Positions 28,013 through 37,743 of a stretch of 64,000 nucleotides of DNA are shown piece by piece. Within the stretch, counting starts at the first letter, position 1, and each line of letters starts with the position of its first letter. The stretch lies in assembly GCF_002847445.1 (NCBI RefSeq), contig NZ_CP025430.1, forward strand, positions 1,116,001 through 1,180,000, written 5' to 3'. The DNA is from Paracoccus zhejiangensis. GTDB lineage: Bacteria; Pseudomonadota; Alphaproteobacteria; Rhodobacterales; Rhodobacteraceae. The position numbers were made by a program, and so were the translations under genes. Below the pieces are notes generated by a model. That model made no database searches. It was not told the DNA's origin and saw only the letters and a list, made by a program, of their open reading frames with translations.

Positions 28013-28135
28013 ACGTTCTTTCCATTTCCTGCCGGCTACGGTTGGAATGCCAAGGGATAATTTAATTATTTATCTACAAATCGGTACAAAACCTTCCAGT
28101 GGAAAGTTTATCAAAACATATATTCTGGACAACAT

Positions 28136-28161
28136 AAAAAAGGGCCGCCCGAAGGCGGCCC
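28136..28161 (-). terminator. Intrinsic terminator of lon
   Basis: On the minus strand, GGGCCGCC - TTCG - GGCGGCCC is followed by TTTTTT (28141-28136), 23 nt after the lon stop. An extra-stable UUCG loop is formed. Confidence 0.92.
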
Positions 28162-28183
28162 CGTTATTTTGCCTGGTTCAAGA

Positions 28184-30607
28184 TCAGTGAGCGACGGCAG
28201 AGCCCGAGGTGTCGCCACCTTCCTGGCGCGCAGCCAGACGCGCGGCCTCGGCGGCCGCTTCTTCAGCGGCCTCGTCCCATTCAACCGGCTCGGGCATCCG
28301 CACCAGCGCGTGTTTCAGCACCTCGCGGACATTGCTGACAGGAATGATGGTCATGCCTTCCTTCACGTTGGCCGGGATCTCGGCCAGGTCCTTCTCGTTA
28401 TCGGCCGGGATCAGCACGGTCTTGATGCCACCCCTCAGCGCCGCCAGCAGCTTTTCCTTCAGGCCGCCGATGGCCAGCGCATTGCCGCGCAGCGTGACCT
28501 CGCCCGTCATCGCCACGTCCTTGCGGACGGGGATCTGGGTCAGCACCGACACGATCGAGGTGACCATGGCGAGACCAGCGGAAGGACCATCCTTGGGGGT
28601 CGCGCCTTCGGGAACGTGGACGTGGATGTCCCGTTTCTCGAATTCCGGCGGACGGATGCCCAGTTCCGGCGAGATCGAACGCACGAAGCTCGAGGCCGCG
28701 TCGATCGATTCCTTCATCACATCGCCCAGTTTCCCGGTCGTCTTCATCCGGCCCTTGCCCGGCAGGCGCAACGCCTCGATCTGCAACAGATCGCCGCCGA
28801 CCTGCGTCCAGGCCAGACCCGTGACCACGCCGACCTGGTCCTCTTTCTCGGCCAGACCGAAGCGGTGACGTCGCACGCCCAGGTATTCCTCGACCTTCTC
28901 GGGCGTCACGTCGACCGACTTGGTCTTGCCCTTGAGGATCTCGGTTACCGACTTGCGGGCCAGCTTGGCGATCTCACGCTCGAGCGAGCGCACCCCGGCC
29001 TCCCGCGTGTAATAGCGGATGACATGGTTCAGCGCCTCGTCGGTGACCGAGAACTCGCCCTTGCGCAGCCCGTTCGCCTTGATCTGCTTGGGCAGCAGGT
29101 GACGGCGCGCGATCTCGCGCTTTTCGTCCTCGGTATAGCCGGCCAGCGGGATGATCTCCATCCGATCGAGCAGCGGCCCCGGCATGTTGTAGCTGTTGGC
29201 CGTGGTCACGAACATCACGTCCGACAGGTCGTATTCCACCTCGAGATAGTGGTCCACAAAGGTCGAGTTCTGTTCGGGATCCAGAACCTCCAGCATCGCC
29301 GAAGCCGGGTCACCGCGGAAATCCTGCCCCATCTTGTCGATCTCGTCGAACAGGATCAGCGGGTTCGTGGTCTTGGCCTTCTTCAGCGCCTGGATGATCT
29401 TGCCGGGCATCGAGCCGATATAGGTCCGCCGGTGGCCGCGGATCTCGGATTCGTCGCGCACGCCGCCCAGCGAGATGCGGATGAATTCACGACCCGTCGC
29501 CTTGGCGAGCGACCGCCCCAGCGAGGTCTTGCCGACACCCGGAGGGCCGACGAGGCTGAGGATCGGGCCTTTCAGCTTCTGGCTGCGATTCTGCACCGCC
29601 AGGTATTCGACGATCCGCTCCTTGACCTTTTCCAGACCATAATGATCGGCGTCCAGCACCGCCTCGGCACGGGCCAGATCCTTCTTGGTGCGCGACTTCA
29701 CGCCCCAGGGCAGGCTCAGAAGCCAGTCGAGGTAGTTGCGGCTGACCGTGGCTTCGGCCGACATCGGCGACATCGACTTCAGCTTCTTCAGCTCGGCATT
29801 GGCCTTGTCGCGGGCTTCCTTCGAGAATTTCGTGTTCTCGATCTTCTCTTCCAGTTCCGCGATCTCGTTCTGGCCGTCCTCGCCGTCGCCCAGCTCCTTC
29901 TGAATGGCCTTCATCTGCTCATTCAGGTAGTATTCGCGCTGGGTCTTCTCCATCTGGGTCTTGACGCGCGACTTGATCTTCTTCTCGACCTGCAGAACCG
30001 ACATCTCGCCCTGCATCAGGCCATAGACCTTCTCCAGCTGCGCACCGACATCCAGCGTTTCCAAGAGGTCCTGCTTCTTGTCGATCTCGACGCCCATATG
30101 GCCGCTGACCAGATCGGCCAGCCGCGCGGGTTCGCGCGCCTCGGCAACGGCGGTGACGACCTCTTCGGGGATGTTCTTGCGCACCTTCACGTAACGCTCG
30201 AACTCCTCGGTCACGGCGCGGGTCAGGGCGGTTACCGTATCGGTGTCGCCCGGCTGCTGTTCCAGCGGCTCGGCGGTGGCTTCGAAGTAATCATCATTCG
30301 GCACAAAGCCGGTGATGCGCACGCGGCTGCGGCCCTCGACCAGCACCTTCACGGTGCCGTCCGGCAGTTTCAACAGTTGCAGCACATTGGCCAGAACGCC
30401 GGTGCGGTAGATGCCATCCTCGGCGGGCTCATCGACCGAGGCATCCTTTTGCGCGGCCAGAAGGATCGGCCGGTCGGCCTCCATCACGGATTCCAGCGCC
30501 CGGACCGATTTCTCGCGCCCCACGAACAAGGGCACGATCATATGCGGAAACACCACGATATCGCGCAGCGGCAATACCGGATGAGTCTCTTGAGTGAATT
30601 CGTTCAT
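28184..30607 (-). CDS. lon: ATP-dependent protease Lon
   Basis: 807 residues, standard for LonA. N-terminal substrate-binding LON domain ([10 protein letters not shown] near residue 12), coiled-coil region (about 190-260), AAA+ module with Walker [10 protein letters not shown] near 355 and L-I-L-F-D-E-I-D near 420, and a C-terminal serine protease domain with P-K-D-G-P-S-A-G near 680 (catalytic Ser) and a downstream catalytic Lys. Degrades misfolded and regulatory proteins. Monocistronic, bounded by a strong terminator and a heat-shock-like promoter. Confidence 0.98.
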   Translation of the reverse strand: MNEFTQETHPVLPLRDIVVFPHMIVPLFVGREKSVRALESVMEADRPILLAAQKDASVDEPAEDGIYRTGVLANVLQLLKLPDGTVKVLVEGRSRVRITGFVPNDDYFEATAEPLEQQPGDTDTVTALTRAVTEEFERYVKVRKNIPEEVVTAVAEAREPARLADLVSGHMGVEIDKKQDLLETLDVGAQLEKVYGLMQGEMSVLQVEKKIKSRVKTQMEKTQREYYLNEQMKAIQKELGDGEDGQNEIAELEEKIENTKFSKEARDKANAELKKLKSMSPMSAEATVSRNYLDWLLSLPWGVKSRTKKDLARAEAVLDADHYGLEKVKERIVEYLAVQNRSQKLKGPILSLVGPPGVGKTSLGRSLAKATGREFIRISLGGVRDESEIRGHRRTYIGSMPGKIIQALKKAKTTNPLILFDEIDKMGQDFRGDPASAMLEVLDPEQNSTFVDHYLEVEYDLSDVMFVTTANSYNMPGPLLDRMEIIPLAGYTEDEKREIARRHLLPKQIKANGLRKGEFSVTDEALNHVIRYYTREAGVRSLEREIAKLARKSVTEILKGKTKSVDVTPEKVEEYLGVRRHRFGLAEKEDQVGVVTGLAWTQVGGDLLQIEALRLPGKGRMKTTGKLGDVMKESIDAASSFVRSISPELGIRPPEFEKRDIHVHVPEGATPKDGPSAGLAMVTSIVSVLTQIPVRKDVAMTGEVTLRGNALAIGGLKEKLLAALRGGIKTVLIPADNEKDLAEIPANVKEGMTIIPVSNVREVLKHALVRMPEPVEWDEAAEEAAAEAARLAARQEGGDTSGSAVAH

Positions 30608-30672
30608 GATCAGTCCTTTCCTGCCCGAGATCCCGGCCCCATGATTGGCGGCGCGCGATCCCTGCGACCCTT

Positions 30673-30701
30673 AATCTAGGGGCCGGTCTTATGGGGTTCA
30701 A
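30673..30701 (-). promoter_or_regulatory. Heat-shock-like promoter of lon
   Basis: On the minus strand TTGAAC (30701-30696), 17 nt, then TAGATT (30678-30673), with CCCC directly before TAGATT. The TTGAA / CCCCTAGAT pattern resembles RpoH promoters, and it lies 66 nt upstream of the lon ATG. Confidence 0.4.
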
Positions 30702-30804
30702 TATGCGCCATCCCGGCCCGGTCCCCAAGCGCCTTCTGCGCCGTGACCCTGCAAAGATGCCGCAGCCGGTGCTTGCTGCCGCGCGCGGTGACACTTGCCT
30801 GCAT

Positions 30805-32160
30805 TCACCGCGGAATCACGATCTCGGCCCGCAGCCCGCCAAGCCGCACCCCCCGTACCAGCCGCAATTGCCCGCCATGCGCGCGCGCCACATCCGCCGC
30901 GATCGAGAGGCCCAGCCCCACCCCCTGCCCCCGGTTCTGGTTCCGCGACGGGTCCAGCCGGGTGAAGGGCCGCATGGCTTCGTCCATCTGCAGTTCGGGA
31001 ATGCCCGGGCCGTCATCCTCGACGCTGATGCGCAGGCTGCGCGGGGCCAGCGCGGCATCGACCTCGGCATGGTCGCCATAGCGCACGGCATTGCCGATCA
31101 GGTTCTCGATCGCCCGGCGCAGCATGTCGGGGCGGAAGGTGACGCGACCATCCTCGGGACCCTCGACTCCGGCCAGCCGGACTTTCTGCCCGGCCCGCTG
31201 CGCATCCGCCACCAGCCCGCGCAGGAAGGGCAAGGCCTCGGTGGCGACCGGCGGCCCCTCCTGCGCCTCGTCGCGTGAGTAATCGAGGAAGGCCCCCACC
31301 ATCCGGCTCATCTCGTCGACATCGGCGGTCATCGCGTCGATCTCGGGCTGGTCGGTCGGCAGGTCGGGCGACAGCATCGACAGCCCCAGCCGCAGCCGTG
31401 TCAGCGGCGTGCGCAGGTCATGGCTGATCCCCGACAGCATCAGCTTGCGCTGCTCGTTGCTGCGCTCGAGCCGGTTACGCATGTCCAGGAAGGCGGTGCC
31501 GGCGCTGCGCACCTCGGTCGCACCGACCGCGCGATAGGGCACCACCCGGCCCTTGCCATATTCCTCGGCCGCCCGCGCCAGTCGCTTGATCGGCCTCAGC
31601 TGGTTGCGCAGGAAGATCGTGGCGATCCCCGACATCAGAAGCGAGGTGAACAGCATCAGCACCAGCAGCTGATGCGGGTTCGAGGCACTGACCCGGCTGC
31701 GATCGAAGGACAGGAGATAGGGCCCGAACGGGCCGTTCATGGTGATCCGCACCCGCTTCTCGTCGCTTGCAAGATCGATTCCCATCACCTGCGGCAGGGT
31801 GTGGCGCAATTCCTCGATCACCACCCGCCCCGAGAAATCGTAGAAGATCCGGTCATCGTCGATGTTCGGCGCGGCCGGAAGGTCAACCGAAAGCCCCAGC
31901 GGCACGGCCACCGCCTGGCCCGCCAGCAGCGCCGCCGGGGCGTTCACGGCCTGCTCGACCCGCGCGGCGACAAAGCCCAGCTCGCGCGCCATGCTGGCGG
32001 TCATCTGCCGGGTCACCCCGTCGAAATGGCGCTGCAGGAACATGACGCTGACCACCAGCGTCACCGTGACCACCGGCAGGAACAGGATCAGTGCTGCGCG
32101 GCCATAGAGACCGCGCGGGAAGAAGCGCTTGAGCCAGCTGAAATCGGGGCCGAATGCCAT
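30805..32160 (-). CDS. EnvZ-like sensor histidine kinase
   Basis: 451 residues: membrane helix near 22-44, periplasmic domain of about 130 residues, second helix near 170-190, HAMP (L-R-P-I-K-R-L-A-R-A-A-E near 195), dimerisation/phosphoacceptor G-I-S-H-D-L-R-T-P-L near 250, ATPase with E-N-L-I-G-N-A near 360, D-D-G-P-G-I-P near 390 and G-V-G-L-G-L-S near 420. It autophosphorylates and passes phosphate to a response regulator, but no regulator gene is adjacent in this window. Confidence 0.92.
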   Translation of the reverse strand: MAFGPDFSWLKRFFPRGLYGRAALILFLPVVTVTLVVSVMFLQRHFDGVTRQMTASMARELGFVAARVEQAVNAPAALLAGQAVAVPLGLSVDLPAAPNIDDDRIFYDFSGRVVIEELRHTLPQVMGIDLASDEKRVRITMNGPFGPYLLSFDRSRVSASNPHQLLVLMLFTSLLMSGIATIFLRNQLRPIKRLARAAEEYGKGRVVPYRAVGATEVRSAGTAFLDMRNRLERSNEQRKLMLSGISHDLRTPLTRLRLGLSMLSPDLPTDQPEIDAMTADVDEMSRMVGAFLDYSRDEAQEGPPVATEALPFLRGLVADAQRAGQKVRLAGVEGPEDGRVTFRPDMLRRAIENLIGNAVRYGDHAEVDAALAPRSLRISVEDDGPGIPELQMDEAMRPFTRLDPSRNQNRGQGVGLGLSIAADVARAHGGQLRLVRGVRLGGLRAEIVIPR

Positions 32161-32194
32161 GGAAACCCTGCCTGAACGCCGCTAGGCTAGCGTC

Positions 32195-33127
32195 ATGAGC
32201 CAAGATGCGAAAGCCCCGCCCGCCGCAGACGCCGCGTCCCTGCCACAGCCGCCCCGCTCCGAGGATCTGCCCGAGGGCTTGCGGCTGGTGCTCGCGCCCA
32301 ATCCCTCGCCCCTGACCGGAGCCGGGACCAACACCTTCCTTCTGGGCCGCGAGGAGATCGCCGTCATCGATCCCGGCCCCGACCTGCCTGCCCATCGCGC
32401 GGCGATCCTCGCCGCCGCCGGGCGCGGTCGCATCACCCATATCTTCGTCACCCATGCCCATCGCGACCATTCCGAAGGGGTGCCGGCGCTGGCCGCCGCC
32501 ACCGGGGCGCAGGTGCTGGGCTTCGGCGATGCGCTGGCCGGCCGTTCGGCGGTGATGCAGCGTCTGGCGGCCGAGGGTGGTGCCGGCGGCGGCGAGGGGC
32601 TGGACCTGGGCTTCCGCCCCGACCGGCAGCTGGCCGATGGCGAGACCGTCAGCCGCGACGAGTGGAGCCTGACCGCCCACCACACCCCCGGCCATGCTGG
32701 CAATCACCTCAGCTTCGGATGGGGCGATGTGACCTTCAGCGGCGACGTGGTGATGGGCTGGTCCACCACGCTGATCTCGCCCCCCGATGGCGACCTGGCC
32801 GATTACTTCCGCAGCCTCGACCGGCTGACCGCACTGGCACCCGTGCGTCTTTTCCCGGCCCATGGTCCCGCCATCGACGCGCCGCTGCCGCGCCTCGCCG
32901 AACTGGCCGCCCATCGCCGCCAGCGCACCGCCCAGATCCTCGCCGCCCTGCGCGACGGCGCGCCCTCGGACGCCGCCGCACTGGCCGCGCGAATCTATGA
33001 CGTGCCGCCCCAGCTTCTGCCCGCCGCGACCCGCAACGTCTTCGCCCATCTGGTCGCGCTGAGCACCCTCGGCGCCGCCCGCCCCGAGGGTGAAATCACC
33101 TGGCAGACGCGCTTTTCGGCAGACTGA
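32195..33127 (+). CDS. MBL-fold metallo-hydrolase (LACTB2-like)
   Basis: 310 residues. Metallo-beta-lactamase fold with T-H-A-H-R-D-H-S-E-G near residue 87 (zinc ligands), T-P-G-H-A-G-N-H near 163, F-S-G-D-V-V near 183 and a final P-A-H-G-P near 225. A C-terminal winged-helix-like region (residues 235-300, H-R-R-Q-R-T-A-Q-I-L) resembles LACTB2-type hydrolases, some of which are endoribonucleases. Substrate unresolved. Divergent from the histidine kinase gene, 34 nt apart. Confidence 0.88.
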   Translation: MSQDAKAPPAADAASLPQPPRSEDLPEGLRLVLAPNPSPLTGAGTNTFLLGREEIAVIDPGPDLPAHRAAILAAAGRGRITHIFVTHAHRDHSEGVPALAAATGAQVLGFGDALAGRSAVMQRLAAEGGAGGGEGLDLGFRPDRQLADGETVSRDEWSLTAHHTPGHAGNHLSFGWGDVTFSGDVVMGWSTTLISPPDGDLADYFRSLDRLTALAPVRLFPAHGPAIDAPLPRLAELAAHRRQRTAQILAALRDGAPSDAAALAARIYDVPPQLLPAATRNVFAHLVALSTLGAARPEGEITWQTRFSAD

Positions 33128-33186
33128 AAATTTTGTCGCAATCCCTCTGGACGCCCCCCGACACCATTGCTATACGGCCCACGTGT

Positions 33187-33261
33187 TCCGGCGTAGCTCA
33201 GCGGTAGAGCAGTTGACTGTTAATCAATTGGTCGTAGGTTCGATCCCTACCGCCGGAGCCA
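33187..33261 (+). tRNA. tRNA-Asn (anticodon GTT)
   Basis: 75 nt including an encoded CCA. Acceptor TCCGGCG/CGCCGGA, D-arm GCTC/GAGC, loop CTGTTAA with anticodon GTT, and T-arm GTAGG/CCTAC with TTCGATC. Confidence 0.97.
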
Positions 33262-34370
33262 TAATCTCGACAGATCGTTGAAATGATGGTAGATTCTTGT
33301 GCCCCGCCCCTGTGGGTCAGGCGCAAGTGCATGAGGCCGCGCATTTGGCACGGCATTCACCTTCGCACCCTGATGACGTGGGACAACGCCGATATGCCTG
33401 CCATACGGCTTGCCGCAACTCCGCTCATACGGCTATGTCTGCCAGCAGCGGGTCCCTACATCCAGCCTTGCCAGAGTCACCAGATCATTTTTATGCATTT
33501 CGCTTCTAAGTCTTAGCTTTTCATTCATGGCGCTGTTGCGAATGGCATAGAGCAGCGCTTCCGCTTTCCGGGCCAGATTCAGCTTTTCGCGGGCGCCGCC
33601 TTGATCAGGATCAGGGCCAATGTGAACCTGCCGTCGTCCGACAGTCTCGCGACCGCTGCCCATCTGCAGTACGATAGTACGCCGCATGTAAAGATCATCA
33701 CCATGCGCATCTGCGCCAACGCCGAGCGCAATTTTGACCCGGGCCTTTCGACCGGTACCGCACATGCCGAAGATCTGTGCGCGAAGCTGACGAAATCGGA
33801 TTTCCTGCGCAATCTCGCCCTGCCGGAGATCCTGCGCATGCGGGCGGTCACCATCATGCAGGGCATCAGTACCGTTCGCTAGGAGTTGACCCAAAGCTGC
33901 TATCTGACCATGTCGAACAAATGCCTAGACCAAATCGCAACAATGTTCGCGGCCACCGTGCCGAGGACGAGGTGTTGCTGGCCCACGCGCAACGGGTCGT
34001 CAGTGCGCCGCTCGAGATACTTGATGGCAAACTTGCAGCGGCACCGACGCTGTCGTGCCCGTGCCACAAAGCAGCGGGCAACCGTAACATGCTTAACCTC
34101 GCCTTCCGGCGGGTGACAGACGAGACGGTCTTTGCCTCGCTGCGCGGCGCGCAGAGGGAGGTGGCGTGGCAGACGCTAAATTCGTCCTTGTTGTCTCTGC
34201 CCGAGATCGAGCAGCTGGTCGGTTACAGCCAGCAGAAAATTTTTCCCACCGCCTATCGCTGGACCTTCGGCCATGCTTCGTCACGCGAGCTTGAGCGGCG
34301 GGCGCGCTGATCTGCGACCTGCAGTGGACTGTGATCTGTTCGCGGACCTGCTCACTGTTGGATTTCCCAT
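33262..34370. other. Gene-poor, degenerate segment after tRNA-Asn
   Basis: About 1.1 kb between tRNA-Asn and the citryl-CoA lyase-like gene. GC is visibly lower than around it, and several short frames overlap on both strands without a ribosome site or known domain. The plus-strand frame open from 33517 to 33882 and the minus frame 33894-33433 cover the same DNA; neither is recognised. The only domain-like signal is an AraC-type fragment ending at 34310. No integrase and no repeat of the tRNA 3' end were found. It looks like a decayed insertion at a tRNA. Confidence 0.5.
33921..34310 (+). pseudogene. Degenerate AraC-type regulator fragment
   Basis: 129 residues from an in-frame ATG. The last 75 residues follow the AraC DNA-binding pattern: L-N-L-A-F-R-R-V-T then F-A-S-L-R, and L-P-E-I-E-Q-L-V-G-Y-S-Q-Q near 97-109 followed by A-Y-R-W-T-F-G-H near 115 (second helix-turn-helix). 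The first helix-turn-helix is disturbed by an extra, Cys-containing stretch and there is no sensor domain. No good ribosome site precedes it. Most likely a remnant; a small intact regulator is less likely. Confidence 0.4.
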
Positions 34371-35189
34371 TTACCCCAACTCCCGATCCCCTGCCCCGTC
34401 ATAGCGCCACAGCCACTGGCGCGGGATCGGTCCCTTGTTGCGGTCGGGGCGCAGGGACTGCTCGTAGGCATGGGCGAGGATGCCGACGGAGCGTGACAGG
34501 ATGAAGATGCCCCGGCAGAGCGGCGGGGCGAAGCCCAGTTCGGCATAGACCACCGCGGTCGCGCCATCGATGTTCATTGGCACCGGGCGGGATTTGGTGG
34601 CGCGCAGATGCGCATCGACAGCGCGACCGATGCGGGCAAAACGGCCATCGACGGTGCCATCGCGCACCGCCTGATCGACCAGCGCCAAGAGGCGCGGCGC
34701 TCGCGGATCGACCGGGTGGAAGCGGTGGCCGAAGCCGGGAACGTATTTCTGTCCCGCCTCGGCACGGCGTTCGAGAACGGCGGCGGCGGCTTCCTCGGGC
34801 GTGCCGCCCTCGGCGGCGATCTGGTGATAGAGATCCACCGACTGCTCGCCCGCGCCGCCATGGACATCGTCCAGCACGTTCACGGCCGAGGCCATGGCGC
34901 CGTTGATCCCTGCCCCGCAGGACATCGCCATGCGCGAGATGGCGATCGAGGGCGCCTGCGGACCGTGATCGACGCCGGCAACCATCGCGGCTTCCAGCAG
35001 CCGGGCCTGCGCCTCGGTCGGCAGCTCGCCACGGGTCATCAGCCAGACCATCTGGGCAAAGCCGATCCGGCCGGTCAGGTCTTCGATGGCATAACCGCGA
35101 ATGCGGATCTCGCCGGGTTGCATGCGGATGATCTCGGTCCGCCACCAGTCTTCGGCCAGTTGCCGGTCGGTGCTGTTTTCCATGTCCAA
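34371..35189 (-). CDS. Citryl-CoA lyase-like protein (short citrate synthase family)
   Basis: 272 residues, much shorter than citrate synthase (about 370-430) and matching citryl-CoA lyases. The citrate-synthase catalytic set is present: V-H-G-G-A-G-E near residue 110 (first His), G-F-G-H-R-F-H-P-V-D-P-R near 153 (second His) and M-N-I-D-G-A-T near 205 (Asp). The likely reaction is cleavage of citryl-CoA, or a related acyl-CoA, to acetyl-CoA plus a 2-oxoacid. Paired with a CoA-transferase 6 nt upstream and a CitMHS transporter. A condensing role cannot be excluded. Confidence 0.72.
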   Translation of the reverse strand: MDMENSTDRQLAEDWWRTEIIRMQPGEIRIRGYAIEDLTGRIGFAQMVWLMTRGELPTEAQARLLEAAMVAGVDHGPQAPSIAISRMAMSCGAGINGAMASAVNVLDDVHGGAGEQSVDLYHQIAAEGGTPEEAAAAVLERRAEAGQKYVPGFGHRFHPVDPRAPRLLALVDQAVRDGTVDGRFARIGRAVDAHLRATKSRPVPMNIDGATAVVYAELGFAPPLCRGIFILSRSVGILAHAYEQSLRPDRNKGPIPRQWLWRYDGAGDRELG

Positions 35190-35195
35190 TCCTCC

Positions 35196-36398
35196 TTAGA
35201 TGGTTCCGGCAGCGGCAAGGCGGCGCAGGTCGTCTGCGTCCAGCCCCAGCGCGCCATAGATCGCGGCATTGTCGGCCCCGAGCATTGGCGGCGGCGTCTC
35301 GACGGCGGGGGCGGCGCCGTTCAGCTTGAACCCGGTTCGCACCAGCGACAGGTCGCGGCCCACCCCCGGCGCGTCGGGGAAATGGCCGAGCATCCCGCGA
35401 TCCGCGATCTGCGGCGAGGCCAGCACCTGTGGCACGGTGAGAACGGCCCCGGCAGGCACGCCGATGGCGTTCAACTCCTCGGCCCAATCCTCGGCGCGGC
35501 GGCGCGTCAGCACGGTTTCAAGCGCGGCCTTCAGCGCAAAGCGGTTGGCCTTGCGCAATTCCCGCGTGGCGTAATCGGGCGCGGTCAGCAGGTCCTCGCG
35601 CCCGAGATGCCGGGCAAGCGCCTGCCATTGCTCGTCCTTGTTGGCGGCGATGTTCAGCAGCCCGTCCTGCGCCTGGAACGCACCCGACGGGGCCGAGGTC
35701 ATGTTCTCGTTGCCATTGGCGGTCGGGATCACGCCCGCGACCAGGTAATTCGAGACCACCCAGCCCATGGTCGCCACCACCGCCTCGAGCATCGACACGT
35801 CGATCATACCGCCGCGTTCCGGCGCGTTCAGCGCGGCGGTGATGGCCATGGCGGCGGTCAGCCCGCCGATGGTATCGGCCAGCGGATAGCCGACGCGCAA
35901 GGGCGCGCTGTCCGGGTCGCCCGTGATCGACATGATGCCCGATGCGCCCTGGATGATCTGGTCATAGGCGGGACGATCCCGCCATGGCCCCTCCTGCCCG
36001 AAGCCCGAGATGGCGCAGTAGACCAGGCGCGGATTGACCGCTTTCAGCGCCTCGTAGCCGACGCCAAGCCGGTCCATCACGCCGGGGCGGAAGTTCTCGA
36101 CCAGAACATCGGCCGTTTCCACAAGCCGCCGCAGCAGCGCCTTGCCGTCATCATGTTTCAGGTTGACCGTCACCGATTTCTTGCCGGCATTCTGTGCAAG
36201 GAAGGACACCCCCATGCCCGCCCGGTTGAGGTCAGGATCGGCGCCAAGATTGCGGGCCAGATCGCCTGTGCCCACGGCCTCGACCTTGATCACCTCGGCG
36301 CCCAGATGCACCAGCTGATGGCAGCAGAAGGGCCCGGCCAGCACATTGGTCAGATCCAGCACCCGGATGCCCGCGAGGGGTTTCATCGCCGCGCCCAT
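35196..36398 (-). CDS. Class III CoA-transferase (CaiB/BaiF family)
   Basis: 400 residues. Seen: G-I-R-V-L-D-L-T near residue 11, N-L-K-H-D-D-G-K near 80, L-V-E-N-F-R-P-G-V near 102, G-F-G-Q-E-G-P near 130 and G-Y-P-L-A-D-T-I-G-G near 172 with the Asp that carries CoA. It lacks the racemase H-D-x-x-Y pair, so transfer of CoA between carboxylic acids is expected. Context suggests activation of the acid imported by the neighbouring CitMHS protein. The ATG overlaps the transporter stop by 1 nt; a GTG three nt upstream is an alternative. Confidence 0.82.
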   Translation of the reverse strand: MGAAMKPLAGIRVLDLTNVLAGPFCCHQLVHLGAEVIKVEAVGTGDLARNLGADPDLNRAGMGVSFLAQNAGKKSVTVNLKHDDGKALLRRLVETADVLVENFRPGVMDRLGVGYEALKAVNPRLVYCAISGFGQEGPWRDRPAYDQIIQGASGIMSITGDPDSAPLRVGYPLADTIGGLTAAMAITAALNAPERGGMIDVSMLEAVVATMGWVVSNYLVAGVIPTANGNENMTSAPSGAFQAQDGLLNIAANKDEQWQALARHLGREDLLTAPDYATRELRKANRFALKAALETVLTRRRAEDWAEELNAIGVPAGAVLTVPQVLASPQIADRGMLGHFPDAPGVGRDLSLVRTGFKLNGAAPAVETPPPMLGADNAAIYGALGLDADDLRRLAAAGTI

Positions 36399-37696
36399 CA
36401 CAGCACACCCCGCAGCGGAATGGTGCCGAACAGGATCGCACCGGCCAGCATGGCCAGCACCAGCCCGACCACCCAGAGGATCGAGGCGCGCTGGTTGTCG
36501 CCGTATTCCACGCCGACGAGGTTCACCAGAAGATAGGTCGAGGCGACCAGCGGGCTCAGCAGATGCACCGGCTGCCCGATCAGCGACGCCCGCGCCATCT
36601 CGACGCCCGAGATGCCATAGGCCTCGGCGGTATGGGCGAGGATGGGCAGCATCCCGAAGTAGAAGGCATCATTGGTGACGGCATAGGTGGCGACGGCGCT
36701 GAACAGTGCGGTGGCCGGTGCCATATAGGGGCCGATCGCATCCGGCATGATCGCCAGCAGGCCCGCCGACATGGCATCCAGCATGCCGGTGCCTGCGAGG
36801 ATGCCGGTGAAGATGCCGGCGGCGAAGATCAGCCCGATGACCGAGACCACATTGTAGGAATGCGCTTCCAGCCGGGCCTTCTGCTCGGAGAGCGTTGGGT
36901 AGTTGATTGCCATTGCCACAGCCGTCGCAAGGATGAACAGGATGGGCAGCGGCAGAAGGCCGAGGATCAGGCAGACGAGCAGACCAAGCGTCAGGCCGAG
37001 GTTGACCCAGAACAGCCGGGGCCGGCGATAGTCCGGCGGGTTTTCCAGGTCGGTGATCAGATGCGCCACGGCATCCTCGGAAATTACCCCGAGCCGGCGG
37101 CGTTCGCGCAGGCCAAAGATCGCGGCGACGGCCAGTTGATAGGCAAAGCCCAGCATCATCGCCGGGATCAGCGGCACGAACACGTCCGCGACCTCGACAT
37201 GCATGGCTGATGCCGCCCGCGCGGTCGGCCCGCCCCAGGGCAGGATGTTCATGATCCCGATGCTGAGCAACAGCACCGTCGCCATGTATTGCGGCCGGAT
37301 GCCGACGACCTTGTAGATCGGCAACAGCGCCGTGACGCAGATCACGTAGGTCGTGGCCCCGTCGCCATCCAGCGCGACCGCCGTGCCGACCACCGCCGTG
37401 CCCACGAGGATCTTCAGCGGGTCGCCCTTGGCGATGCGGATCACCCGGGTGATGAGCGGGTCGAACAGGCCCGCATCGGTCATGATCGAAAAGAACAGGA
37501 TGCCGAACATCAGCATCGCGCCGGTGGGCGCCAGCTTGGTCAGCCCCTCCAGCATCATCGTGCCCAGACCCGCCGGGTCCAGCACCAGCCCGAAGACAAA
37601 GGGCACCAGCGCCAGCGCCACGAGGGCGGAAAGTCTGCGTGTCATGATCAGCGCCAGAAAGACGATGATCATCAAGAAACCTGCGAATGTCAGCAT
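36398..37696 (-). CDS. CitMHS-family citrate/tricarboxylate transporter
   Basis: 432 residues with about eleven or twelve membrane helices. D-G-D-G-A-T-T-Y near residue 110, N-I-L-P-W-G-G-P near 150 and the late N-D-A-F-Y-F-G segment near 345 are characteristic of CitMHS, whose members import citrate as a metal complex with protons. GGAGGAG lies 7 nt before ATG 37696; an upstream ATG abuts it. First gene of a three-gene operon, divergent from a LysR regulator. Confidence 0.88.
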   Translation of the reverse strand: MLTFAGFLMIIVFLALIMTRRLSALVALALVPFVFGLVLDPAGLGTMMLEGLTKLAPTGAMLMFGILFFSIMTDAGLFDPLITRVIRIAKGDPLKILVGTAVVGTAVALDGDGATTYVICVTALLPIYKVVGIRPQYMATVLLLSIGIMNILPWGGPTARAASAMHVEVADVFVPLIPAMMLGFAYQLAVAAIFGLRERRRLGVISEDAVAHLITDLENPPDYRRPRLFWVNLGLTLGLLVCLILGLLPLPILFILATAVAMAINYPTLSEQKARLEAHSYNVVSVIGLIFAAGIFTGILAGTGMLDAMSAGLLAIMPDAIGPYMAPATALFSAVATYAVTNDAFYFGMLPILAHTAEAYGISGVEMARASLIGQPVHLLSPLVASTYLLVNLVGVEYGDNQRASILWVVGLVLAMLAGAILFGTIPLRGVL

Positions 37697-37743
37697 AGCC
37701 ATCTCCTCCATGGCGAAGCTCATCTCACAGGTAGCGTGAACAA

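Noticed and set aside
28169..30679. 836-codon plus-strand frame opposite lon
   Set aside because: Shadow of lon; no motif, and the Lon motifs run the whole length of the minus strand.
33283..33516. 77-codon frame just after tRNA-Asn
   Set aside because: No ribosome site, no domain, composition of non-coding DNA.
33433..33894. 153-codon minus-strand frame after tRNA-Asn
   Set aside because: Overlaps a plus-strand frame of similar length, has no ribosome site and no recognisable domain; included only as part of the degenerate segment.
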